The notes below the pieces were generated by a model. It searched no databases, was not told the origin of the DNA, and saw only the letters and a list, made by a program, of their open reading frames with translations. A DNA stretch of 64,000 nt from contig NZ_KB889851.1 of the NCBI RefSeq assembly GCF_000372805.1, forward strand, positions 1-64,000, in the 5' to 3' direction. The DNA is from Marinobacter gelidimuriae (lineage in GTDB: Bacteria; Pseudomonadota; Gammaproteobacteria; Pseudomonadales; Oleiphilaceae). Of the stretch, positions 44,574 through 52,839 are shown one piece after another; position 1 is the stretch's first letter; each line of letters starts with the position of its first letter. The translations under genes and the position numbers were made by a program.

Positions 44574-45254
44574 ATGGGGCAACTGGATTATTTACTGGAA
44601 AAAAACCGGGCCTGGGCAGCGGGCATTAAGGCCCAAGATCCACAGTTTTTTGATCGGTTATCAAATCAGCAGGCCCCGGAATATTTGTGGATTGGTTGTG
44701 CAGACAGCCGGGTGCCAGCCAATCAGATTGTGGACCTGATGCCCGGTGAGTTGTTTGTTCACCGTAACGTGGCCAACGTAGTGGTGCACACCGACTTCAA
44801 CTGCCTGTCGGTGCTGCAGTTTGCGATTGACGTGTTGAAAGTGAAACACATTCTTTTGGTGGGTCACTACGGCTGCGGCGGTGTTAAAGCCGCCCTGCTA
44901 AACGAGGGCTTTGGCCTGATTGCCAACTGGCTGCGCCACGTGCAAGACGTGCGTGATCGTTACCGGCACATTCTGGAACCCATCACCAGTGTGCAAGACC
45001 GCGCCGACCGCCTGTGCGAACTGAACGTGATTGAACAGGTGGACCACGTGTGCCAGAACAGCATTGTTCAGGACGCCTGGAAACGGGGCCAGGACTTAAC
45101 CGTGCACGGCTTCGTGTACGACCTGCGTGACGGCATAATGCGGGATATGGGCACACCCATATCCAACGCTGCCACCAGCGAGCATGCCCGCCAGCAGTCG
45201 GTGGATGAAATGGTACTTCGCCCGGTGCGCTCCGGCCGCCTGATTAAAGCCTGA
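44574..45254 (+). CDS. can: Beta-class carbonic anhydrase
   Basis: A 226-residue enzyme interconverting CO2 and bicarbonate. Zinc ligands are Cys42 (IGCADSRVPA), His98 and Cys101 (VGHYGCGGV), with Asp44-Arg46 as the catalytic dyad. The start has a good purine-rich region (GGAGCAAGTAG). It lies 14 bases before the methyltransferase gene, so co-transcription is possible. Confidence 0.92.
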   Translation: MGQLDYLLEKNRAWAAGIKAQDPQFFDRLSNQQAPEYLWIGCADSRVPANQIVDLMPGELFVHRNVANVVVHTDFNCLSVLQFAIDVLKVKHILLVGHYGCGGVKAALLNEGFGLIANWLRHVQDVRDRYRHILEPITSVQDRADRLCELNVIEQVDHVCQNSIVQDAWKRGQDLTVHGFVYDLRDGIMRDMGTPISNAATSEHARQQSVDEMVLRPVRSGRLIKA

Positions 45255-45268
45255 ACTACGGAACGCCC

Positions 45269-46363
45269 ATGTCTGCATTACCTAATTCCCACGAAGCGCT
45301 GCTTCGTAATCGCTCCTACCTGACCGGTAAGGTCGCCCTGCTGGGCGCTATTGCACCGGGTTTACTGACCGAGCTGGCAACGTTGGGCAGCACTGGCCTG
45401 GCTATGACCGAGCACGCCGGATACGCCCACGCCCTGGAGCAGGCCGACAGCTGGCCGGTGGCCTTTGGCTACGACGCCCCGGCTCTGACCGCCGCAGCCT
45501 TTGATTCTATTGTGGTGTTTTTGCCCAAGGCCCGCGCTGAGCTGGATGTGCGGCTGTCGCTGGCGCGTTGGCTGGTGCGCCCCGGTGGCCGCCTGCTGGT
45601 GTTGGGGGAGAAAAAAGAGGGCATTGCCGGCGCGGTAAAACAGCTGCGCGAGGCCTTGCCTCAGGTGCACAAAATTGACAGTGCGCGACATTGTCAGGTG
45701 TGGTGCGCAGAAGACGTAACACCGCTTGCGCACTTTGCCATCGCAGATTGGCTGGATTGGAGCCAGATCAGCGTTGCCGGCCGGGACCTAGAGGTAGCAG
45801 GCTTACCCGGTGTGTTCAGCCGCGGCGAACTAGACTCGGGCACAAGTCTTTTGCTGGAAACCCTGGCCAGCACCCCACTGACTACCCTGTCGGTTCGGGC
45901 GGCGCCCGGTATACCGCCGACGCGGGCCAGCAAGGCGCTGCGTGTTCTCGACTTTGCCTGCGGCGCCGGCGTTATTGGCGCCTGGTTGCAGACTGAGGAA
46001 AACACGGACCTGAGCGTTGACGCCGTAGACGTGCAGTCCCAGGCGCTGCTGAGCGCCCGCGCGACTTATGACGGAGTGGGTGCACGGGGCGAGATTATTG
46101 CGTCTGACGGCATTGCCGGGCTAGACGGCCGCTGGCAGGCGGTGGTGTCTAACCCGCCGTTTCATAGCGGCGTGCGCACCGATATGACCATGACTGAGCG
46201 CTTTGTGCGCGACTTGGCCAGCCATTTGGAACACGGCGGTGAGCTGCGGTTGGTGGCCAACAACTTCCTGCCTTATGAGGCCTTGATTCGTCGTTGTATT
46301 GGCCCGGTTGAACGCCTCGCGGAAAACAACAAGTTTACGGTGTACCGGGCCTTTCGTCAGTGA
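45269..46363 (+). CDS. rsmC: RsmC-like 16S rRNA guanine-N2 methyltransferase
   Basis: A 364-residue tandem methyltransferase-fold protein. The N-terminal pseudo-methyltransferase half (about residues 1-180) is followed by the catalytic half. It has an SAM-binding motif VLDFACGAGVIGAWL and the guanine-N2 motif SNPPFHSGVRTDM, as in RsmC (G1207 of 16S rRNA). Its stop overlaps the GTG of the broken rlmG next to it. RsmC and RlmG are related, so the two adjacent genes may be ancient paralogues. Confidence 0.8.
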   Translation: MSALPNSHEALLRNRSYLTGKVALLGAIAPGLLTELATLGSTGLAMTEHAGYAHALEQADSWPVAFGYDAPALTAAAFDSIVVFLPKARAELDVRLSLARWLVRPGGRLLVLGEKKEGIAGAVKQLREALPQVHKIDSARHCQVWCAEDVTPLAHFAIADWLDWSQISVAGRDLEVAGLPGVFSRGELDSGTSLLLETLASTPLTTLSVRAAPGIPPTRASKALRVLDFACGAGVIGAWLQTEENTDLSVDAVDVQSQALLSARATYDGVGARGEIIASDGIAGLDGRWQAVVSNPPFHSGVRTDMTMTERFVRDLASHLEHGGELRLVANNFLPYEALIRRCIGPVERLAENNKFTVYRAFRQ

Positions 46364-46990
46364 TATGGCCGTTGAATCTGGAGCGTGCGGCGCCTGCGCC
46401 AACGCTTGGTAAGGCAGCGAAGCCAAATGCCAACGCTGCCAGCCTTCAAGCCTCGGATGCGGCGGACGAACTGCTGTTACAGCAGGCCACGCATTGGATG
46501 GAGGACAAGTGGCTGGCGGGCAAACAGCAGGCGGACAAACCACATCCGCGGGTGCTGGTGATTGATGACAACTTCGGAGCTCTTACGCTAGGGCTATGGG
46601 GATTGCAGCCGATTAGCCTGGCCGACAGCGCATTCCTCGCTATGGCGACAGACCGCAGTGTGGACGTATTTGCCCAAGCGGTTGTTACCGGAAAGGTGTG
46701 CCCTGCGCGCAAAAAAGCGCGGGTGGTGATATGCCGCAAAGGAAGCGCAGAATTAGCAAACTGGAACCCTGCGTGGCTGGGCTACTCGCTTGCTGCGGGC
46801 GCTGAAACAGCAAAAGCACTGAGCGTTGCAGCTCTGCCGGCGAGTTCGATCTGATACTGCTTAATCCGCCGTTTCACGACGGTGGGTTATATCGCCCTAG
46901 CGCTGTTTGCCGCCGCCTTGGCCGCTTCTTCCCCAGGTGCGCCAGCTAGACGCTAACCCGAAATTTGTGGTGTTCGACGCTAGCGGTTAA
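46360..46990 (+). pseudogene. rlmG: RlmG-like 23S rRNA methyltransferase, deleted in several places
   Basis: RlmG (G1835 of 23S rRNA) is about 370-390 residues. The N-terminal part is recognisable: LQASDAADELLLQQ and VLVIDDNFGALTLGL. After about residue 105 it jumps to KKARVVICRKGS, losing roughly 60-70 residues. The frame then stops at 46854. The catalytic motif FDLILLNPPFHDGG appears in another frame at about 46845-46890. The C-terminal end ANPKFVVFDASG appears at 46952-46990 in yet another frame, with most of the section between them missing. At least three deletions or shifts are needed. The gene cannot make an active enzyme. Confidence 0.8.
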
Positions 46991-47078
46991 AACCAGGCGC
47001 TCGTGGCCGTCAATGACCGCTTTTGATCACAGCCTTCGGTCACGCTTTTTAATCACATCTTTCGAACACGCAACTGGA

Positions 47079-47693
47079 TTAAGCGGCAGGGCGGTCGTAA
47101 CCCAAGCGGGCCAAGGTGTCGACAATGATTTGGGTCTGGCTGTCTATTTCAATATTCACGCTCTGGCCCACGCTGGTTTCACCAAATACCGTGGCGCGCA
47201 AGGTTTCTGGAATCAGATGCACATTGAAACGGTTGTCATGCACTTCGCCAATGGTCAGGCTGGCGCCGTTAATAGCAATGTAGCCCTTGGCAAACACATA
47301 GTGGGCCCAATCTGTCGGTACCTCAAACCAAAGGCTGACGTTGTTTTCGCTGCGCACAATATCGACAACCTGCGCGCGGGTGTGAATATGTCCAGATAAT
47401 AAATGCCCGCCGATTTCATCGCCAATGCGCGCTGCGCGTTCGTAATTCACCCGGCTGCCGGCTACCAGAGCGCCCAAAGTCGTCAGCCGCAGGGTTTCCT
47501 GCATGGCGTCAAAGTACAGCACATTGCCCTGCTGGCGGGTGACGGTCATGCAGGCTCCGTTAATGGCAACCGAGGCGCCGATGGAAACGCCATCGGCTTT
47601 GCCGGCGGGCAAGGCAATGGCAAAAGTGCTTAGCCCTGGCGCAGTGATAACGTCTTCAATGGTCGCAATGCTCTGAACAATGCCTGTAAACAT
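47079..47693 (-). CDS. ribE: Riboflavin synthase (alpha subunit)
   Basis: A 204-residue enzyme that dismutates two lumazines into riboflavin. The start at 47693 gives the family N-terminus MFTGIVQ. Two lumazine-binding domains are present, with GASVAINGACMTVT in the first and YIAINGASLTIGEV in the second, plus ERAARIGDEIGGHLLSGHI. It stands alone between the rlmG remnant and the divergent unknown gene, away from other rib genes. No FMN riboswitch was recognised upstream. Confidence 0.88.
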   Translation of the reverse strand: MFTGIVQSIATIEDVITAPGLSTFAIALPAGKADGVSIGASVAINGACMTVTRQQGNVLYFDAMQETLRLTTLGALVAGSRVNYERAARIGDEIGGHLLSGHIHTRAQVVDIVRSENNVSLWFEVPTDWAHYVFAKGYIAINGASLTIGEVHDNRFNVHLIPETLRATVFGETSVGQSVNIEIDSQTQIIVDTLARLGYDRPAA

Positions 47694-47843
47694 GGGGAAA
47701 GCCTCGTTGCGGTTGAAAAGATGACGTAGCATACGGAAGGCCAGAATAACCAGATGACGCCAGAGGAACAACGCGCACCTCAAGATTCTGCCGCCTACGC
47801 CGTTAATCTGAATAAGTCCATACATTTTCAGGCGGAATTTCCC

Positions 47844-48761
47844 ATGGCCCAGAACACAGGAACCAAGGCGCGACAGGCACCTGCAACGGCGTCGTCAGCC
47901 GCAGCGCCCGCGGTATTGCGCCAAGGCCGGGCGGCAGACCCGGCGCCGGCCGTGGCGGTTGCGGGCCAGGGCACTCAAAATAACACTCAACCGTCGATCG
48001 GCTCAAATGAAAGCGCCAAGCAGCCGTCTGAAGCAATGGCTGCCGACGCTGCGAGCAGCCGCGATGCTTCCTCTGGCAGCAATCGTGACAAAGCCGCCAA
48101 CCACCAGCGACAGCTGCGATTGACGATGCGCCAATGTAACCGGGTGCTGCTGGCCGATTACGACTTGCTGGCGATGGAGAAATGGCCGAATAACGCCCGG
48201 ATTTCTGCTGCGCGAAGGCGCCGGGATCTGTGGTTGCTGGCGGTGGCTGTTGCCGCTGTTTTCTTTGTTGGCGGCATGTTTGGCTTATTGCCGGCGTGGC
48301 TGGGCGGTGCGGGTTTTGGTGCGTTTGTTACGACGCTGCTGCTGGCGTTGCCGCCGGTGCGCAGGGTATTCAGTTCACGCCCGTCAAACCGGGAGCTAGT
48401 GCAACAGCGTGGGCAAATGCTGCGGGACGCCAGGCGCCATGTGGCGCATCTAGAGGGGGCTGATGGGCTGGTGTGGCAGTGCGAGCGTATGGCGGCGTTC
48501 AACCCTGCGCTGGCAAGTCACAGCTTTACGCGGTTACGGGAAGCATCGAAGACGCATACACTGGTGCGGCAATTAACCGAGCGCAAATACGTGCGCCTGT
48601 ATCTGTTTTACTTGGTAGAGGCAGACAAAGCGTACCAGAGGCTGCAACAGGCGTTTCTGGACAGCCGCCAAGAGGGGCTGGAGCAGGGCTGGGTGCAGAG
48701 CCCGTTAGAGGAAGTGGCGGAAGGAAAAGCGGGGACAGATTTGAAATCTGTCCCCAGTTAG
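47844..48761 (+). CDS. Membrane protein of unknown function with repeat-derived tail
   Basis: A 305-residue protein if started at 47844, where an AGGCGGA site lies seven bases upstream; an ATG at 47754 would add 30 residues. The first 100 residues are Ala/Ser/Gln-rich and probably disordered. A double membrane hairpin (about residues 128-172, LWLLAVAVAAVFFVGGMFG then AFVTTLLLALPPV) follows, then a charged helical domain. The last ten residues (GTDLKSVPS and before) come from a REP-like palindrome at 48731-48755 that carries the stop just after it, so the original end was probably different. No function recognised. Confidence 0.6.
   Translation: MAQNTGTKARQAPATASSAAAPAVLRQGRAADPAPAVAVAGQGTQNNTQPSIGSNESAKQPSEAMAADAASSRDASSGSNRDKAANHQRQLRLTMRQCNRVLLADYDLLAMEKWPNNARISAARRRRDLWLLAVAVAAVFFVGGMFGLLPAWLGGAGFGAFVTTLLLALPPVRRVFSSRPSNRELVQQRGQMLRDARRHVAHLEGADGLVWQCERMAAFNPALASHSFTRLREASKTHTLVRQLTERKYVRLYLFYLVEADKAYQRLQQAFLDSRQEGLEQGWVQSPLEEVAEGKAGTDLKSVPS
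48731..48755. repeat. REP-like perfect palindrome at the 3' end of a gene
   Basis: Two 12-base arms, GGGGACAGATTT and AAATCTGTCCCC, flank a single G. Such GGGGACAGATT palindromes recur in many bacterial genomes and are associated with REP-type elements and RAYT transposases. It lies in frame inside the end of the upstream gene, and its stem could also act as a transcription stop. Confidence 0.65.
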
Positions 48762-48809
48762 GTGCAGGTCACGGTTGACGTCAGCACTAACTTGACAAGC
48801 TGATTTTTC

Positions 48810-48834
48810 AAACGTATGTTTAAAACATATGTTT
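48810..48834. promoter_or_regulatory. Two tandem PsrA-type operators upstream of psrA
   Basis: Two sites, AAACGTATGTTT (48810-48821) and AAACATATGTTT (48823-48834), follow each other with one base between. Both fit the PsrA pattern AAAC-N4-GTTT, and the second is a perfect palindrome. They lie 23-47 bases before the start of psrA and suggest self-repression. Confidence 0.65.
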
Positions 48835-48856
48835 ACTAACGGAATCAGGATTTACA

Positions 48857-49540
48857 ATGGCGCAATCAGATACTGTAGATCGCATTCTGGACGCAGCGGA
48901 AGAATTGTTCGCCGATCGCGGATTTGCTGAAACATCGCTGCGGATGATTACCAGCCGGGCGAAAGTGAATCTTGCCGCCGTGAATTATCATTTTGGCTCC
49001 AAAAAATCCCTGATACAAGCCGTTTTTGCCCGCTTTTTAACGCCTTTTTCAGCCACCGCCCAAGCTGCGTTTGACGATCTGGAAAAAAGTTGTGATGGCA
49101 AAGCGCCAACGCTAAACCAGACCCTGCGGGCCCTGACCGACAGCGCGGTACGAATGCCACAGCGTAGTGAGCGCGGCATTGCGATCTTCATGCGACTTCT
49201 TGGCCTGGCTTATACCCAGTCGCAAGGGCACTTGCGAAAATTTCTGGAGCAGGAATACAGCGAACCCTTCAGCCGCTTCATGGGTTTGTTGAAAGAAGCC
49301 ACGCCAGAGCTTTCGGCGGTCGATCGCTACTGGCGCATTCAGTTTATGCTTGGTGCCACCGCTTTCACTATGTCCAGTAACGAAGCTTTACGTGATATTC
49401 TGGCCAACAAGATGGGCGTGGAGACCAGCGTGCAAGAAATTGCCGCGCGGCTGGTGCCGTTTTTGGCGGCCGGCATGCAGGCGAAAGACCCAATGCTGAC
49501 GCCTATGCCCTGCGACCAAAAATCACTGGCTGTGTTGTGA
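48857..49540 (+). CDS. psrA: TetR-family regulator PsrA
   Basis: A 227-residue repressor/activator that senses long-chain fatty acids and controls fatty acid oxidation and rpoS in Pseudomonas. The TetR helix-turn-helix spans about residues 10-55: DRILDAAEELFADRGFAETSLRM, then VNLAAVNYHFGSKKSLIQAVF. A helical ligand-binding domain follows. Identification as PsrA rests on the close match of the first 60 residues to what is known of the family, on the neighbourhood (mtiP-csiV-mfd-gap) and on two PsrA-like boxes before the gene. Confidence 0.85.
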   Translation: MAQSDTVDRILDAAEELFADRGFAETSLRMITSRAKVNLAAVNYHFGSKKSLIQAVFARFLTPFSATAQAAFDDLEKSCDGKAPTLNQTLRALTDSAVRMPQRSERGIAIFMRLLGLAYTQSQGHLRKFLEQEYSEPFSRFMGLLKEATPELSAVDRYWRIQFMLGATAFTMSSNEALRDILANKMGVETSVQEIAARLVPFLAAGMQAKDPMLTPMPCDQKSLAVL

Positions 49541-49578
49541 TCAGCCAGTGTCGCTACTGAGCCCGAACGGAGCCTATT

Positions 49579-50079
49579 GTGGTTATCGGCGATTCTGCTG
49601 TCAGCCATCTGCTTATTGATATTGCCCGCCAGCGTCTGCAACTGTTTGACGTCGGTTCTATGTGCGTGGGTGATTACTCGGTGTCCACAGCGCGTAACGG
49701 TGCCGGCGAACTCGATGGCAGCGGTTGCACGCCACGGGGCCAACATTATATTCGCGCCATGATTGGCGCCGGGCAACCGCTGAACAGCGTATTCCGTGGC
49801 CGCCGCCCGACTGGCGAAATCTACAGCCCTGAACTGGCCATGGCCCACCCCGAGCGTGACTTTATTCTGTCTCGAATTGTGTGGCTGTGCGGCCAGCAGT
49901 GGGGTGTGAATCGCGGCCCCGGGGTCGATACTTTTCGCCGCTTCATATACATTCACGGCACTCCTGATACCGAACCGATGGGCACTCCGTTGTCACACGG
50001 TTGTGTGCGCATGCGTAACGCTGACCTGGTGGCACTGTTTGCCCGATTACAGCCAGGGATGCCGGTATTCATTTTTTAG
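49579..50079 (+). CDS. L,D-transpeptidase (YkuD family)
   Basis: A 166-residue cysteine enzyme that cross-links or trims peptidoglycan peptides. The GTG start is preceded by CGGAG. The catalytic motif is intact: His126 in YIHGTPDTEPMG and Cys142 in PLSHGCVRM. No signal peptide is visible, so export is unclear unless the start lies elsewhere. It begins 38 bases after psrA. In Pseudomonas and its relatives nagZ normally lies next to psrA, but no nagZ is present here. Confidence 0.8.
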   Translation: MVIGDSAVSHLLIDIARQRLQLFDVGSMCVGDYSVSTARNGAGELDGSGCTPRGQHYIRAMIGAGQPLNSVFRGRRPTGEIYSPELAMAHPERDFILSRIVWLCGQQWGVNRGPGVDTFRRFIYIHGTPDTEPMGTPLSHGCVRMRNADLVALFARLQPGMPVFIF

Positions 50080-50160
50080 TACGTCGATTTTAACCTGTTA
50101 GTACGGAGCACCGGCAGAGCTGCCAGGCGCATTCTTCGTTTTGCATAAGAGAGATTCCAT

Positions 50161-51403
50161 GATTGAGGAAGGCATAGTGGCCTTTAATGGCTGGATGAAG
50201 CACTTCGAACTGCTGTCTTCGGGCTGGCGCGTGGGTCTTATTGTGTTTGGTCTGGTATTTGGTACCGCAACGGTGGCCTACATTGCCAGCCGCGTGATTG
50301 CCGCCATGGAACGCAAGTTTATTAAAACCCGCAATATCTGGGACGACGCCATACTGCACGCCATACGTTTGCCTCTGGTGTTTTTTATCTGGTTGCAGGG
50401 CGTTTACTGGGCGGCGGAAGTGGCCTACTACTATTCCGAGGCGGATGTGTTTACCGCCAACGATGCCTTGCTTGAAATTGGCTTCATCTGGGTGGTGAGC
50501 TGGGCTGTGTTGGGCCTGATCAAGCAGATTGAGCAGGTGTTAGTGTCGCCGGCTAAAATGAAAAAACCGATGGATTACACCACCGTCAATGCCATCAGTA
50601 AGCTGTCGCGGTTGGTGGTGATTATTACCGCGGTTCTGATTGCCTTACAAGCCCTGGGCTTTAGTATTTCCGGTGTACTGGCGTTCGGTGGTGTGGGTGG
50701 TATTGCCATCGGTTTTGCCGCTAAAGACCTGCTGGCCAACTTTTTTGGCGGTTTTATTATTCACCTCGACCGCCCGTTCAAGGTAGGCGATTGGATACGC
50801 TCGCCAGATCGCAATATTGAGGGCACGGTAGAGCAGATCGGCTGGCGTATGTGCACCATCCGTACGTTTGACAAACGCCCGCTTTACGTACCCAACGCTA
50901 CGTTTACCACCATTGCGGTAGAAAACCCGTCACGTATGTCTCACCGCAGAATCAGTGAAACGATTGGCGTGCGCTATGACGATATAGGTCGCATACAAGA
51001 CATTGTTAGTGACATTCGCGCGATGCTGAACAATCACAAAGAGATTGAAACCAGCCAAACTCTGATTGTGAATTTTCTGGCGTTCAGCCATTCCACGCTG
51101 GATATCATGGTGTACACCTTCACAAAAACCCGCGAGTGGGTGAGGTATCACGAAGTGAAGCAGGACGTGCTGCTGAAAATCAGCGACATCATTGTTGGCC
51201 ATGGGGCCGAAGTGGCGTTCCCGACCCAGACGCTGCACGTGGCTGATAGCGTTAAGCTAAAGCATTTGGAGCACGCGTTCGATCGTAACCAGGGTCGCGA
51301 CGATGCCGGTAACGAGGCCGGTGAGTGCTCTCTGCGCGACGACCGCGAACAAACCGCCAGCCAGGAGAATTCTGTGGAGAGTTATCGTGCAAAACCTTGT
51401 TGA
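50161..51403 (+). CDS. Mechanosensitive ion channel, MscS family
   Basis: A 413-residue inner-membrane channel that releases solutes on osmotic down-shock. Four to five helices precede the conserved pore and beta-domain GVGGIAIGFAAKDLLANFFGGFI and LDRPFKVGDWIRSPD. The C-terminal alpha/beta domain is about residues 255-370, and a short charged tail follows. The ATG at 50161 was chosen over an upstream start. The end overlaps the mtiP start by 17 bases. Confidence 0.88.
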
Positions 51404-52163
51404 ACAACCCGTTGGCATCATCGGTGGCACGGGCCTGACGGCCCTCGAAGGTTTACAGATAACCGGCGAGCGGAACATGGCCAGCGCTTGGGGTACGCCT
51501 TCTTCAGTGCTTACCAGTGGCCTGTTGGGCCAGCAGCGTGTGCTGTTTCTGGCCCGTCACGGTAACCCGCACCGCATACCGCCTCATCAGATTAATTACC
51601 GCGCCAATATTCAGGCGCTTTTTGATGCCGGCGTGCGCACGTTGGTGGGCGTTAACGCTGTGGGCGGCATACACCCGGATATGGGCCCGGCCCACATTGC
51701 CATACCGGACCAACTGATTGATTATACTTGGGGCCGCAAAGGTACGTTTTTTGAGGGCGAGCTGGATAAGGTCACTCACATTGATTTCACCTGGCCTTAC
51801 AGCGAGCCGGCGCGGGCGATTTTGATTGAGCAAGCGCAGCGTCTGGGATTGATCTTTTCCAGTCACGGGGTTTACGGTGCCACCCAGGGGCCGCGCCTTG
51901 AAACCGCCGCAGAAATCCGCTGTATGGAGCGTGATGGCTGTGATCTGGCGGGTATGACAGGCATGCCGGAAGCAGCTCTGGCTGCAGAGCTGGGGATGCA
52001 GTACGTCAGTTTATGCCTGGTGGTCAATTATGCCGCAGGCAAGTCCGACACGGCGATCACCATGGCGGATATTCAGCGCGCGCTTGATGACGGCATGATT
52101 GCCGTGAAAACCCTGCTACAGGCTTCTGTTGCTGGGTTTGGAACCCTGCAGGCGAGAGCCTGA
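51387..52163 (+). CDS. mtiP: S-methyl-5'-thioinosine phosphorylase
   Basis: A 258-residue enzyme of the MTA/PNP phosphorylase family. A GTG at 51387 gives the expected N-terminus (VQNLVEQPVGIIGGTGL). The phosphate-binding motifs LARHGNPHRIPPHQINYRAN and VNAVGGIHPDMG are present. The base-binding region has MTGMPEAALAAELGM and VVNYAAGKSD. In Pseudomonas the gene at this position was shown to act on methylthioinosine. Neighbouring order (psrA side to csiV-mfd) is conserved, which supports that function over plain purine phosphorylase. Confidence 0.8.
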   Translation: MQNLVEQPVGIIGGTGLTALEGLQITGERNMASAWGTPSSVLTSGLLGQQRVLFLARHGNPHRIPPHQINYRANIQALFDAGVRTLVGVNAVGGIHPDMGPAHIAIPDQLIDYTWGRKGTFFEGELDKVTHIDFTWPYSEPARAILIEQAQRLGLIFSSHGVYGATQGPRLETAAEIRCMERDGCDLAGMTGMPEAALAAELGMQYVSLCLVVNYAAGKSDTAITMADIQRALDDGMIAVKTLLQASVAGFGTLQARA

Positions 52164-52185
52164 GCCGTGTCTGGGGGCTAGCGGC

Positions 52186-52839
52186 TCAATCCTCAATTTT
52201 TGCGAAATAGATCAGCACGCCGATGGTGGGGGAATCCAGAAAATGGATTTCGCTGCTGCGCATGCGGCGGGTTTCACGGATCCAGGTCAGTAGCTGCGGT
52301 TCGGCCTGAGCGCCGGGCTGCGCCGCTGAGGCGGCATCTTGCCAGTGGTTCAGGTGCGCTTCCACATGCAAAAAGCGCTTGCGATCGATTTTTATATAAC
52401 CTTCCACGTCACGCTGCCTTGCCTGAGGCAACCAGTCGCCAACGGCCACCGCCAGGCGTTCGCCACCGTAGTTCTGCGGAAAATCTTCGAGCCATCCGGC
52501 TTTGGCCAGAATGCGGAAACGGCCGCTGTTGGTCAGCCGTGCGGCGGCGCTGTCCAGATACAGGCCGCTGGCCTGGTCCAATGAGCTGCGCGGTCCACCG
52601 CCCTCAGGTGTTACCCAAAGCGCCTTGTTAATAACCGGCGTGGGGGTGACCGTTTGCCCGCTCATATTCTCGACCAGATTTTCAGGCGCAATAATGCGTT
52701 CCAGAATAACGAATTCCGCGCGATAGCGGTCGCTGGCTTGGGCCAGGGGCGCTCCAACTACCAACATCAAAAGAACCAGCACGGCCATCGTAAAGGGTGA
52801 ACCCGGGTGTTTACGCAAGTCAGTTTCTCCAACAGTCAT
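52186..52839 (-). CDS. csiV: CsiV-family periplasmic protein
   Basis: A 217-residue exported protein with a signal peptide (about residues 16-37, LVLLMLVVGAPLAQASD). The rest is a beta-rich domain ending ETRRMRSSEIHFLDSPTIGVLIYF, the typical C-terminal motif of the CsiV family. Its start overlaps the mfd stop by four bases, so it is expressed with mfd. Its role in the envelope is not well defined. Confidence 0.75.
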   Translation of the reverse strand: MTVGETDLRKHPGSPFTMAVLVLLMLVVGAPLAQASDRYRAEFVILERIIAPENLVENMSGQTVTPTPVINKALWVTPEGGGPRSSLDQASGLYLDSAAARLTNSGRFRILAKAGWLEDFPQNYGGERLAVAVGDWLPQARQRDVEGYIKIDRKRFLHVEAHLNHWQDAASAAQPGAQAEPQLLTWIRETRRMRSSEIHFLDSPTIGVLIYFAKIED

